From JAWXCM01 sp034408745 (GTDB lineage: Bacteria; Acidobacteriota; Terriglobia; Bryobacterales; Bryobacteraceae): DNA of 14,244 nucleotides. Below the pieces are notes generated by a model. The model ran no database searches. It was given only the letters and a program-made list of their open reading frames with translations, and had not been told where the DNA came from. The stretch covers positions 1-14,244 of the forward strand of contig JAWXCM010000165.1 of the NCBI GenBank assembly GCA_034408745.1, read 5' to 3'. A program made the translations under genes and the position numbers. Positions 6,914 to 14,244 of this stretch are shown here, piece after piece. How positions within the stretch are numbered: the first letter of the stretch is position 1; every line of letters starts with the position of its first letter.

Positions 6914-8992
6914 ATGCCGTATTTTGGTTTCACGAGCTCCTGGAGTTGGCTGGCCTACAGAGTCGGATCGCTGGCCAGGGTTGGTGTGACCGGGATCTGG
7001 GCTGAGTTTCGGCATCTAACCCAAAGAACGAGGATCTCGTCGCGAGTTGAGAAATCCGCTTGGATAGTGAGAAGCGTGACGTCTTGCGTTCTCGTCGGTG
7101 CCGAGGGTTGGCTGTGCCTCTATCTGGTACCCCTCGGGATCGTACAAACCGCCATTGCCTCCGCAATTTCGTGGGCCGTCTTATTCATTCTGCCGAAACT
7201 CACGCCCCGGCTTCCTCTCTTTGGCGCGCGGCTGATAATAGCTGGAACTACATCGGGTCTGCTTCAGCACGCCGTCGAGCTAGGGATTGACAACGGTGGA
7301 CCAAGCGCCAGCGAGTGGAAGTTTCCGCTCCTTGCCGTGTGGTTCTTGATTGTCATAGTGCTTTTCTTTTGGGCGTTGTCCGCGCTCTTTCGACGGCACG
7401 CCAGCGTCACGGCGCAGACTACAAACAGTCCGCAGAGAGCCCACTCGGAAACGCGCCCGGCAGCGCATTGGACGAACATTCCCCAGATCAAATTGCGAGA
7501 CGTCGGTGGAATTGCACGCGCAAAGCAAGAGGTGTTGGCCATCGCTGCAAATCGCCTACGTAGGCAGCGAAGCGCCATCGTTCAGAACGGGATTCTTCTC
7601 TACGGCCCGCAAGGAACCGGAAAGAACCTGCTTGCCGAGGCTACGGCTGGCGAGTTCGTCGTCAACTTCCATCACGTCCGATGCCCGGAACTGGTGGGGC
7701 AGAACGTCGGCTCCGGGGCGGAACGCATCCGTGATGTCTTCGAGTCGGCCGCTGCGAACCGGCCCATCGTGCTCTTTCTCGACGAGATTGACTCCATCGG
7801 CAGTCGAAAACAGGAGCAAGGGCATGGCACGGATTCTGGTGGTGGTGGCCGCGAGTACAACTCGTTGGTCACGCAATTGATGCAGTCGATCGACCAGTAC
7901 CGGCAGATGGACGGCCTTCTCATCGTCGCCGCGACGAACTATCTCGACGGGCTTGAACCGACCTTGATCCGGGATGGACGGTTTGATGCAAGGATCCGGC
8001 TTGACCTGCCGAGTGAATCGGAGCGCGCCGAGATTCTTGCCGCCCAGTTGCGAAAGTTCCGCTGGAAGAATCATGATCTAACGGCGATTGCGAAACGAAC
8101 GCCCGGGTGGAGCCCGGCGCGATTGAAGGGTCTGGTGGATCGCGCCGCTCTGTGCGCACAGGAAAAAGTGATTGAGGAGCGGCATCTCGTTGCGGCACTG
8201 GAAAGTACCGGTGGCCGTGACCAGGGATCGCTAGAGCCGGTGGGATGGGACGACGTCGTGTTGCCCGCCGCCGTGGTGGGCGACTTGCGTGCTTTGTTGG
8301 ACCTCATGAAGCCCGGACGCGCGGAGGAATTGTCGTTGCCGGCCCCGACGGGGCTCATTCTTGTCGGGCCGCCCGGCACCGGGAAAACATTGGTAGCAAA
8401 GCTGATCGCGTCCCAAGCCAAGCGCAGTTTCTACGCCGTGAGTCCGAGCGACGTTCTGGGCAGCGCGGTGGGCGGGTCCGTTAAGCGGTTATCGGAGATC
8501 TTCCGAAGGGCGAAAGATAACGCGCCTTCTATCGTATTCTTCGACGAGATGGATGGCTTGTTCCCTGAACTTCATGGGCAGATGAACCAGCATGACGTCC
8601 AGTTGGTTGAACAGGCGTTGATCGAGATTAGCGCGTTGAAGCCCGAACACCAGATCTTTCTCGTTGGCACTACAAACTATCTCGACCGGATTGACCCGCG
8701 GATTCTGCGAGGTGGCCGTTTCAGCGAGAAAGTCGTAATCTCCGTTCCAGACGAAGCTGGGTACCGGAAGCTCGTGCTGAGGTATCTGGGCAAGACCCGC
8801 CTCGTACGAGAGTTGACGGTGCAGGCATTGGCCGAACGAGTGACTGGCATGGCCCCCGCCGATCTTGAAGCCACGATCCAATCCATGAAGCGCGTCGCGA
8901 TGCGCCGCATGGATCCGAACGCCAAGGAACTCCCTCCGCTGAACCCGGGCGATCTTGATGAGGCCCTCGGCCGAGTCCAGCCTCGATTCTGA
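6914..8992 (+). CDS. Membrane-anchored ATPase with two AAA modules (FtsH/Cdc48-like)
   Basis: A 692-residue protein. The N-terminal 160 residues carry about three or four membrane helices (roughly 56-95, 104-121, 138-159). Two classical AAA modules follow. D1: Walker A GPQGTGKN (231-238), Walker B IVLFLDEID (285-293), sensor 1 ATN (340-342), and the DGRFDARI stretch (354-361). D2: Walker A GPPGTGKT (485-492), Walker B IVFFDEMD (540-547), TTN (586-588), and GGRFSEKV (600-607). No HExxH protease motif is present, so it is not FtsH. D1 has Asn where the Mg-coordinating Thr/Ser is expected, while D2 looks complete. It starts 91 bp after virB10 with a weak ribosome binding site and may have its own promoter there, though none is convincing. 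Its place between virB10 and the pilin-like genes suggests an unfolding or assembly role at the inner membrane; this is inference. Confidence 0.88.
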   Translation: MPYFGFTSSWSWLAYRVGSLARVGVTGIWAEFRHLTQRTRISSRVEKSAWIVRSVTSCVLVGAEGWLCLYLVPLGIVQTAIASAISWAVLFILPKLTPRLPLFGARLIIAGTTSGLLQHAVELGIDNGGPSASEWKFPLLAVWFLIVIVLFFWALSALFRRHASVTAQTTNSPQRAHSETRPAAHWTNIPQIKLRDVGGIARAKQEVLAIAANRLRRQRSAIVQNGILLYGPQGTGKNLLAEATAGEFVVNFHHVRCPELVGQNVGSGAERIRDVFESAAANRPIVLFLDEIDSIGSRKQEQGHGTDSGGGGREYNSLVTQLMQSIDQYRQMDGLLIVAATNYLDGLEPTLIRDGRFDARIRLDLPSESERAEILAAQLRKFRWKNHDLTAIAKRTPGWSPARLKGLVDRAALCAQEKVIEERHLVAALESTGGRDQGSLEPVGWDDVVLPAAVVGDLRALLDLMKPGRAEELSLPAPTGLILVGPPGTGKTLVAKLIASQAKRSFYAVSPSDVLGSAVGGSVKRLSEIFRRAKDNAPSIVFFDEMDGLFPELHGQMNQHDVQLVEQALIEISALKPEHQIFLVGTTNYLDRIDPRILRGGRFSEKVVISVPDEAGYRKLVLRYLGKTRLVRELTVQALAERVTGMAPADLEATIQSMKRVAMRRMDPNAKELPPLNPGDLDEALGRVQPRF

Positions 8993-9087
8993 CCTTCTCC
9001 CGTCCGACCTACTCGTCTTTCAGCCGGTTCCAAACGCACACGCAACTCGTTTTGTGGTTCCGGGAATCCCGTGTAAGTTTCTTGTGT

Positions 9088-9107
9088 GCTCGGGTTCATT
9101 CCTGAGC
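9088..9107 (+). promoter_or_regulatory. Leader hairpin upstream of the VirB2-like gene
   Basis: GCTCGGG (9088-9094) pairs with CCTGAGC (9101-9107) through 7 bp, one of them G-U, around a 6-nt loop. It lies in the 148 bp gap before the pilin-like gene, about 21 nt ahead of its GGGAGGT ribosome binding site. A short palindrome, CGGGAATCCCG (9061-9071), is just upstream. A separate promoter or mRNA-stabilising leader for the pilin gene is plausible but no clear -35/-10 pair is seen. Confidence 0.3.
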
Positions 9108-9140
9108 CGAATCCAAATCGTACGTTACGGGAGGTCTCTC

Positions 9141-9509
9141 ATGTTGAAACTTTCAGGAACGAACCGGCAGCGGGCGGCGACCTTGCTGATGGCCGTCCTA
9201 TGTCTTGTTGTCGTTTCACAGGCCGTGGTGCTCGCACAGAATCTGGGTGCGGCGCCGCAGGTGAACGTGGCTGTTCAAGGCCAAACGGGCGCGCAGCCGG
9301 AAGGCGCGTTCCTCAACCTGGTTAACTGGATCGGCAACGTGATTGCCCCGGTCGGAGCGGGGCTCGCTCTTGCCGGTGGCCTTATCTCGTATGTGGCCGG
9401 CCGCGGGGTCGGGCGATACGTCGTCACCGCGATTGGCTGTCTGGCAGTTTCGGGCGTCACGCGACTGCTCGAATTCTGGATCGCGCAAGGCGGTGGCGGC
9501 ATTTCATAA
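9141..9509 (+). CDS. VirB2/TrbC-like pilin candidate
   Basis: A 122-residue protein with a signal peptide (about 1-32, ending VVLAQ) and two membrane helices (about 65-85 and 93-113), the layout of VirB2/TrbC pilins. The unit is marked by N-W-x-x-N-V-x-x-P (62-70) and S-G-V-x-R-x-x-E (104-111), which recur in the next genes. A glycine-rich tail (QGGGGIS) ends the protein. The open frame extends left to 8955, but the start at 9141 is chosen because GGGAGGT lies 5 nt before it and a signal peptide begins there. Conserved pilin residues cannot be confirmed by eye; the call rests on topology, size and position ahead of virB3-virB4. Confidence 0.7.
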   Translation: MLKLSGTNRQRAATLLMAVLCLVVVSQAVVLAQNLGAAPQVNVAVQGQTGAQPEGAFLNLVNWIGNVIAPVGAGLALAGGLISYVAGRGVGRYVVTAIGCLAVSGVTRLLEFWIAQGGGGIS

Positions 9510-9532
9510 GCCCTCCGCTCAGCAGTTACCGA

Positions 9533-9568
9533 ATGGCGGGTGCCCTCGTATTCGAGCTAACCCGCCAT
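9533..9568 (+). other. Intergenic hairpin between the pilin-like gene and the next membrane gene
   Basis: ATGGCGGGT (9533-9541) and ACCCGCCAT (9560-9568) form a perfect 9-bp inverted repeat. Inside it, CTCG (9545-9548) pairs with CGAG (9553-9556) around TATT, separated from the outer stem by a 3x3 internal loop. There is no U-run after it, so it is not a standard intrinsic terminator. It begins 24 bp after the pilin-like stop, a place where RNA stems often protect the 3' end of a highly expressed pilin message or attenuate downstream genes. Confidence 0.5.
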
Positions 9569-9590
9569 CCGGTGTCCGAATGAGGAACCG

Positions 9591-10253
9591 ATGCCTACTC
9601 TGATTTACGACATCATGCGCGTCATGTTTGCACTGACCGGCCCCGCCGCGTTCATCTGCTTAGTGAACGCCGGCATCTCCCTGCGAAAAGAAGGCGGGAC
9701 AGTCTTCTGGATAGGTGGCGGGTTTTCGCGTTGGATGCTGTGGACAGTAATCTTTCTCGCGCTCGAGCCGACGCTGGTATGGTTCCAATTCTTGGGGTTT
9801 CCCGTATTCTTCCCACCGGGAGCCGCAATCAGCAATAGCTGGCTTTCAGGAATCACGACGGGCCTTACGACGTTCGTCAACGATTTCGTAGTCACGCGCC
9901 TCGCTCCGGTTCTGGCGGCCTTCTTTGTCACGCGGGCTGTTCTCGATACCGCGAGTGGCACCGGGCCGTTGCCGTCTCTGTTGAGCGCGATGTTCCTGTT
10001 AGCAATCTCATCGACGCACGCGTTGATCGACGCGTGGACACCGGTGGGTAACCGCTTCTCGATCGTGCTCGGGCTTGAATCGATGTGGAACTACCTGGCA
10101 AGCCGGATCTTTCCGCTCGCGGCAGGGTTGGCAATTTGCGGGGCGATCATCCAATTCGCTTTCAACCAACCGGGATATCTGCGTTTGGTCGCTTGTGCTG
10201 GCGGCTTTCTGACAGTCAGCGCGCTGTGGCTTCTGATCAATCGAATGATGTGA
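9591..10253 (+). CDS. Polytopic membrane protein, possible VirB6/TrbL-position component
   Basis: A 220-residue very hydrophobic protein with about six membrane helices and no soluble domain. It looks like three two-helix units: residues 5-66, 89-149 and 161-217. The last, N-Y-L-A-S-R-I-F-P with AAGLAICGAI (167-185), matches the first half of the VirB2-like unit in the next gene upstream, with the same N-to-P distance of 8 residues. GAGGA lies 4-8 nt before the ATG. It may fill the place of the inner-membrane channel protein VirB6/TrbL, but there is no direct motif for that; the repeated pilin-like architecture is what can be seen. It is 12 bp from the next gene and clearly in the same operon. 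Confidence 0.75.
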   Translation: MPTLIYDIMRVMFALTGPAAFICLVNAGISLRKEGGTVFWIGGGFSRWMLWTVIFLALEPTLVWFQFLGFPVFFPPGAAISNSWLSGITTGLTTFVNDFVVTRLAPVLAAFFVTRAVLDTASGTGPLPSLLSAMFLLAISSTHALIDAWTPVGNRFSIVLGLESMWNYLASRIFPLAAGLAICGAIIQFAFNQPGYLRLVACAGGFLTVSALWLLINRMM

Positions 10254-10265
10254 CCGGAGAAGAAT

Positions 10266-10721
10266 ATGGATTTACTGACCGGCTTAACGAACTTCACAAA
10301 CTGGTCCGGCAATGTCATCATGCCGACTCTGGCAGGAATCTTCTTCGTCATCGCAATTCTCAGGGCGGCGCGAAGCGCGCCCTTTCAGTACGCGATGTAC
10401 GCCGGTCTAATGTCGCTGATGGTCTCAGGAATTCTGCGCGGCATCGAAACGTTCTCGCGGGTCCGCGCCTGGAATGATCCGGATCAGGTGTGGTTCACCT
10501 TACTGGGATTAGTGAATTGGTCGGCGAACGTGTTTCTACCGGTTTATGGCGTGCTGCAGGTAGTCATGGCTCTTCTTCACTACGGTGGCGCCGGATTCAG
10601 AATCTATCCCGGCGCTCCGTGGGCGCGGCACATCATCATCGCGATGGCGAGCTTCAGTGTTTCGGGTTTGCTGCGGATGGCGGAGTTCTTCGTACGGCAG
10701 GGAACAGGCGGAATCAGTTAG
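10266..10721 (+). CDS. Tandem-duplicated pilin-like membrane protein
   Basis: A 151-residue protein of about four membrane helices made of two copies of the VirB2-like unit. Copy 1 has N-W-x-x-N-V-x-x-P at 12-20 and S-G-I-x-R-x-x-E at 54-61. Copy 2 has the same motif at 84-92 and S-G-L-x-R-x-x-E at 133-140. Copy 1 keeps exactly the 49-residue N-to-E distance of the pilin-like protein coded at 9141; copy 2 has a 7-residue longer loop. The C-terminal tail RQGTGGIS matches AQGGGGIS of the upstream protein. There is no signal peptide, unlike the pilin-like gene. GGAGAAG precedes the ATG. It may be an inner-membrane scaffold or channel part derived from pilin. Confidence 0.8.
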   Translation: MDLLTGLTNFTNWSGNVIMPTLAGIFFVIAILRAARSAPFQYAMYAGLMSLMVSGILRGIETFSRVRAWNDPDQVWFTLLGLVNWSANVFLPVYGVLQVVMALLHYGGAGFRIYPGAPWARHIIIAMASFSVSGLLRMAEFFVRQGTGGIS

Positions 10722-10731
10722 GGAGGACCCA

Positions 10732-11058
10732 ATGGCGCTCGAAGTCACACAGGTACACCGCAACCTTCACCAACGCGTCACCTGGCTGTACCTGGAGATC
10801 GAAGACATGTTCCTGGTACTCGGACTCGGCGTGCTGGCGAACTTCATCGGTCGCTTTCTTGGCCGCGAGGTTTACGGCATCCCGCTGAGCTTCCTGCTCC
10901 TGTGGATCGTACCGATCCTGGCCATTCCATGTCTCTGGCTGTTCAAGTATGGAAAACCGAGAGGCTACCTGCGTGACCTTTTGATTTGGCAGATCAAACC
11001 CCACATCTACTGCGGCCTGGAGCGGGACCGCGAACTGACAAAGGAGTACCTCAAATAA
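10732..11058 (+). CDS. virB3: VirB3-like inner-membrane protein
   Basis: A 108-residue protein with two membrane helices (about 24-43 and 50-70) and a basic cytoplasmic tail (FKYGKPRGYLRDLLIWQ, 71-87), the layout of VirB3/TrbD. A strong GGGAGG (10721-10726) lies 5 nt before the ATG, partly overlapping the previous stop; the longer open frame beginning at 10585 lies inside the previous gene and is rejected. Its TAA overlaps the ATG of virB4 by one base (TAATG), as expected for VirB3-VirB4 partners, which are fused in some systems. It would anchor VirB4 at the inner membrane. Confidence 0.75.
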   Translation: MALEVTQVHRNLHQRVTWLYLEIEDMFLVLGLGVLANFIGRFLGREVYGIPLSFLLLWIVPILAIPCLWLFKYGKPRGYLRDLLIWQIKPHIYCGLERDRELTKEYLK

Positions 11059-13727
11059 TGCCGACCACCATGTCCGAACACAAGAAAGCGTTGCACAAAC
11101 CGCCACTCTGCGAGTTGCTCTCCGTGCGGGACTACCTGGACGGGGTGGCCGTGCAGATAGATGGCAGCTTCGTCGCAGGCTACGAACTCGATGGTCTCAA
11201 TTCTTACTATCACGACGACGACATGAGGAATCGATCCAAGCGCGCCTTTGAGGCTTTGGTCCGATCGCTCCCGGAGCGGTCTATGAGAATGCAGGTTCGC
11301 TTCGAGATCACCGAAGGAATCGGCGACGTCCGAAAGCAATATCCGCGACTCAACCGAAGCGAAAATCCGGTGTTGCAGGACATCGACCGCATTCGGATGC
11401 AGCAGTGGGATGAGAACGAGGCCCGGGGCTTCTATCTCCGACACATCCTGCACGCCTATTTCATCTGGAATCCCCGCATTCACCACGAGATGGCGGACCG
11501 GCAGGAAGGCAAGAAGAGGAACTGGTTCAGCCTATCCGCGGACAAGTGCATTCAGCGTGAGCACCGGGAGCATGAAGATCTGCTGGCTGAGTTTTCGTCG
11601 CTGATGGCGGGCGTTGAGCAAACTCTCGGGGCGACGGGAATGCGTACTCACCGTATGACGGACGGCGAAATGTTTGTCGAGGCCAAGCGAAGTTTGAATC
11701 CCGTGTTTGAAGACCGTGGGCCGTACCGGCGTGGTGAACATTCGATCGACTTCCGGAGCGCAAGGGAGCAGATCGTCAACACCAGCATCGAAGACGAGCA
11801 GGAGGGATACATTCAGGTGGGTGGATTCCTATACACCTTCGTCAGCATGAAGGACCTGCCGGACGGAACGTTCCCCGGCATTCTGCGGGAATTGATGGTG
11901 CTGGATTTCCCGGTCGTGGTCAATGCCGAGGTAACGATTCCGGACCAGACCAAGGTCATTTCGGGTTTCAAGAGCCGCATGAAGAAGATGCAGGCCGCGC
12001 AGATCGACTCACGAGGCGGTCGCATGATTAACGTGGATGCGGCGGTAGCGCACTCGCAGCTCAATGACGTTCTGACCGCAGTGATCTCCTCCTCGCTCAA
12101 AGTCTGCGAGTATTCGTTAATCGTCACTATCCGCACTTCCAAACCAGTCGTCAGCCGATCGGATATGGAAGAGGCGCAGAGGGAGCTCAACCGCCGCCGG
12201 GAACGGGTGATCCACGCTGTGGGGCGCATGAATGGCGCCCGCGCCATCCCCGAGTCGCTGGCGCAACGCCGGCTGTTTCTATCAAGTCTGCCCGGAATGG
12301 CAGGGCCTAATCAACGTGAGATGAGCGCGCTCACGCTGCACGCGGCGGATCTGCTGCCCATCGAGACACCTTGGCGTGGCACGGTGCAATCGCCGCTGAT
12401 CTTGCTCGAAACGCCGTATCGCCAGTTGATTCCCTTCTCGCCCTATGACTCCTCGATGGGTGACGCCAACATGCTGTTCATGGCCAAGTCCGGAGGCGGC
12501 AAGACTTTCATGGCCCAGATGTTCTTGCTCATGATGGCGCGCTCGAACCCGTTGATCTCCATCGTCGAGCGGGGTGACTCCTATCGACCGCTGGTCGAGC
12601 TGATGGGCGGGCGCGTGATTGAAGTGGATCTGGAAGGGTCGGAGACACTGAACCCCTGGGATCTGCCGCCCGGTGAAATCGCACCGACCAAGGACAAGAT
12701 CGCGTTCCTGAAGAACCTCACGCGCCATATGATCGGGGATCTTGGTCAGGCCGACACATCGCTGCTCGACAACATTCTCACGTCGGCGATCGCCGAGGTC
12801 TACAAGCGCGCCGCGATTCGAGGAGATAACACAACTCCTACGTACTCGGATTTGAAGGACGAGCTTGGCAATTGGAACGACGAAGAACGCATTGAACATA
12901 TCAGACAACTGGCCCAACTGGCGTCCGTGTCGCTGCGGCAATGGACCGGTGAGAAGGGTGTGTACTCGAAGCTCTTTGATCGCCACACGACGATGCGTAC
13001 AGACGCAAACTGGCTTTTCTTCAACATCGAGGGACTGAGTTCGGACCCGCGCCTCGAAACGGCGATGAGCATGTTGATTGCGCAGTCCATGTCGGAGCGG
13101 TCTTCGGGCCGGTCAGGACAGGCGTCGATCACGGTGCTCGACGAATGCTGGGCACTGCTTGATTCACCGGTACTGGCGGATTGCGTCGTTCAGTTGTTCC
13201 GCACGGCGCGCAAACGCGGTGCCAGCGTATGGGGAATCAGCCAGACGCTCGAAGACTTTGTCGGTACGAAGCAGAAACCGAAAGAACATGGTGCGGGAAT
13301 TCTCCGGAACACGTCGGTAAAGGTCATCGGACAACAGCCAGGCGACGTGAGTCCGCTGATCGATCACTTGGGCCTGACCGAAGTCGCGCTGAACGAGATT
13401 AAGCGATTCTCAGCTCCACGCAAGGGAAGGAGTGCGGAGATTCTCCTTGTCCTCGGCGAAAAGTCGGAGACCACACAAACCGTGCGGCTCGTGCCGACCG
13501 GAGTGGATTACTGGGTGGCGACAACGTATCCGCGGGAGCGGGCGTACCGTGCCTGGTATCTCAGAGAAAACGCCGGACGGCCGCTGATCGATCTCTACAA
13601 GGAACTCGCCGCGCGGTTCCCGCATGGCCTGGCGGAGGAGGAAGCGCTGCCAGAAGAGGTGTCCGGGCTCGTGCAAAGAGCGAGTGCGAAACGAAGCGAA
13701 GTGACCTACGTGGCTGCTGGAGTATAG
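11058..13727 (+). CDS. virB4: VirB4/TrbE-type assembly ATPase
   Basis: An 889-residue ATPase of the usual VirB4 length. The N-terminal CagE/TrbE/VirB4 region (about 15-430) is followed by a RecA-like motor domain with Walker A AKSGGGKT (476-483), the conserved ERGDSYRPLVELMGG block (504-518), Walker B ITVLDECWAL (691-700) and GISQTLEDF (726-734). The first Walker A glycine is Ala, a variant common in VirB4/TraC-type ATPases. AAGGAG (11041-11046) lies 11 nt before this ATG and the TAATG overlap with virB3 supports it; the longer frame from 10986 lies inside virB3. A second ATG at 11070 is possible. It powers pilus assembly and substrate transfer at the inner membrane. Confidence 0.95.
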   Translation: MPTTMSEHKKALHKPPLCELLSVRDYLDGVAVQIDGSFVAGYELDGLNSYYHDDDMRNRSKRAFEALVRSLPERSMRMQVRFEITEGIGDVRKQYPRLNRSENPVLQDIDRIRMQQWDENEARGFYLRHILHAYFIWNPRIHHEMADRQEGKKRNWFSLSADKCIQREHREHEDLLAEFSSLMAGVEQTLGATGMRTHRMTDGEMFVEAKRSLNPVFEDRGPYRRGEHSIDFRSAREQIVNTSIEDEQEGYIQVGGFLYTFVSMKDLPDGTFPGILRELMVLDFPVVVNAEVTIPDQTKVISGFKSRMKKMQAAQIDSRGGRMINVDAAVAHSQLNDVLTAVISSSLKVCEYSLIVTIRTSKPVVSRSDMEEAQRELNRRRERVIHAVGRMNGARAIPESLAQRRLFLSSLPGMAGPNQREMSALTLHAADLLPIETPWRGTVQSPLILLETPYRQLIPFSPYDSSMGDANMLFMAKSGGGKTFMAQMFLLMMARSNPLISIVERGDSYRPLVELMGGRVIEVDLEGSETLNPWDLPPGEIAPTKDKIAFLKNLTRHMIGDLGQADTSLLDNILTSAIAEVYKRAAIRGDNTTPTYSDLKDELGNWNDEERIEHIRQLAQLASVSLRQWTGEKGVYSKLFDRHTTMRTDANWLFFNIEGLSSDPRLETAMSMLIAQSMSERSSGRSGQASITVLDECWALLDSPVLADCVVQLFRTARKRGASVWGISQTLEDFVGTKQKPKEHGAGILRNTSVKVIGQQPGDVSPLIDHLGLTEVALNEIKRFSAPRKGRSAEILLVLGEKSETTQTVRLVPTGVDYWVATTYPRERAYRAWYLRENAGRPLIDLYKELAARFPHGLAEEEALPEEVSGLVQRASAKRSEVTYVAAGV

Positions 13728-13746
13728 GCGCAAAGGACGGAAACCG

Positions 13747-14244
13747 ATGGGCACAATTCTCACGAAGGTACTGGCGATAGCACTAGTCAGCATTCTCATG
13801 ATCGTCATGATCGCACCACAACCTGCGTACGCCCAGGGCGGTCTTTTGTCCGGCATCACGGGCATCCTTAGCGGGCTGAATGGGGCGACGGCAGCCCTAC
13901 AGAACTTTATCAACAACGTGATGCGGCCGATCCTTCAAGCAATCAGTACCGCTTCTTCGGCGGTGCAAAACATTCTCAGCACGTTGCGGAACTTCTTCGA
14001 ACAAGTCGTATGGCCCATCGCCGAAATCAACCGGATTCGAGGGCTTGTGCAGCAACTGATCGCTCAGTTCTCCGGCGCGCTGAACACTCTGTACGGGATC
14101 AATGTCTCCAGCGCCCAGCTTCCTAATCCGCGCCAGCTTGAATCCATCATGCGAAATAGGAGTGCCGGCGACCTGGCCGGGCTCAGGACCGCTTTCGTCC
14201 AGACCTATGGAGCCGTTCCCGCCGCTGCGGATGCGCATCCGCAG
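13747..14244 (+). CDS. Secreted VirB5/TrbJ-like protein (3' partial)
   Basis: The first 166 codons of a gene that runs off the right edge. A clear signal peptide (1-29, ending PAYA before QGG) precedes a helical region rich in Gln, Asn, Ile and Leu (about 35-115) and a segment with NPRQLESIMRNRSAGDLAGL (127-146). This fits a VirB5/TrbJ-type minor pilus component, and the place after virB4 supports it, but there is no diagnostic motif. AAGGACGG sits 5 nt before the ATG, 19 bp after the virB4 stop. Confidence 0.65.
   Translation, partial: MGTILTKVLAIALVSILMIVMIAPQPAYAQGGLLSGITGILSGLNGATAALQNFINNVMRPILQAISTASSAVQNILSTLRNFFEQVVWPIAEINRIRGLVQQLIAQFSGALNTLYGINVSSAQLPNPRQLESIMRNRSAGDLAGLRTAFVQTYGAVPAAADAHPQ

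Noticed and set aside
9052..9080. Sigma-70 promoter ahead of the pilin-like gene (TTGTGG with TAAGTT)
   Set aside because: Both hexamers match only three of six positions; too weak to call.
8955..9140. N-terminal extension of the pilin-like gene to 8955
   Set aside because: It would overlap the AAA gene, lacks a ribosome binding site and would bury the signal peptide that begins at 9141 behind a good GGGAGGT.
9533..9568. Intrinsic terminator
   Set aside because: The stem is good but no T-rich run follows, and genes continue in the same direction with close spacing.
12282..12986. 234-codon minus-strand open frame opposite virB4
   Set aside because: It mirrors the conserved VirB4 motor region and shows no family features of its own.
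13897..14238. Minus-strand open frame opposite the last gene
   Set aside because: The plus strand has a signal peptide, a ribosome binding site and operon context; the minus frame has none.
1..14244. tRNA, rRNA, insertion sequences, integrase, relaxase or toxin-antitoxin genes
   Set aside because: None recognised on either strand, so a mobile-element claim for the window is not supported directly.

Overview
The window is GC-rich bacterial DNA with tightly packed genes. Its right three quarters (about 2816-14244) is one plus-strand operon for a type IV secretion or conjugation-type machine of the VirB/Trb class. The host looks like an Acidobacteriota member of the Solibacter/Bryobacter type. 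That rests on the general protein character, the adjacent terpenoid-toroid and DUF362 genes and the intergenic GGGATGTC repeats; it is inference and was not checked by any search.

Layout. (1) Bases 2-520: the end of a plus-strand DNA-binding protein with Myb/SANT-like blocks and an excisionase-type helix-turn-helix. (2) Bases 523-2354, minus strand: a two-gene operon coding for an alpha-alpha-toroid (prenyltransferase/squalene-cyclase-like) protein and an exported DUF362 protein, joined by an ATGA overlap. (3) Bases 2355-2815: a 460 bp divergent gap filled mostly by a degenerate tandem array of twelve GGGATGTC-type boxes, followed by a TTGACA element and an inverted repeat that covers the ribosome binding site of the next gene. 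(4) Bases 2816-6822: MoxR/CoxD-type AAA+ ATPase, VirB1-like lytic transglycosylase, VirB9-like and VirB10, each overlapping the next by 4 or 11 bp. (5) Bases 6914-8992: a membrane-anchored ATPase with two AAA modules (FtsH/Cdc48 style). (6) Bases 9141-10721: three small membrane proteins that appear to be built from one pilin-like two-helix unit used once, about three times and twice. (7) Bases 10732-14244: VirB3-like, VirB4, and the start of a secreted VirB5/TrbJ-like protein cut by the window edge.

How the genes fit together. VirB9 and VirB10 would form the envelope-spanning core, the transglycosylase would open peptidoglycan, the VirB2-like protein and its relatives would form the pilus or inner-membrane parts, VirB3/VirB4 would power assembly, and VirB5 would be a pilus-associated surface component. 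VirB8, VirB11, VirD4, a relaxase and an integrase are not in the window, so conjugation versus protein export cannot be decided. The unusual parts are the two non-VirB AAA+ ATPase genes inside the operon and the multiplied pilin-like units. If there is an undescribed system here, it is this AAA-equipped, hairpin-expanded T4SS variant.
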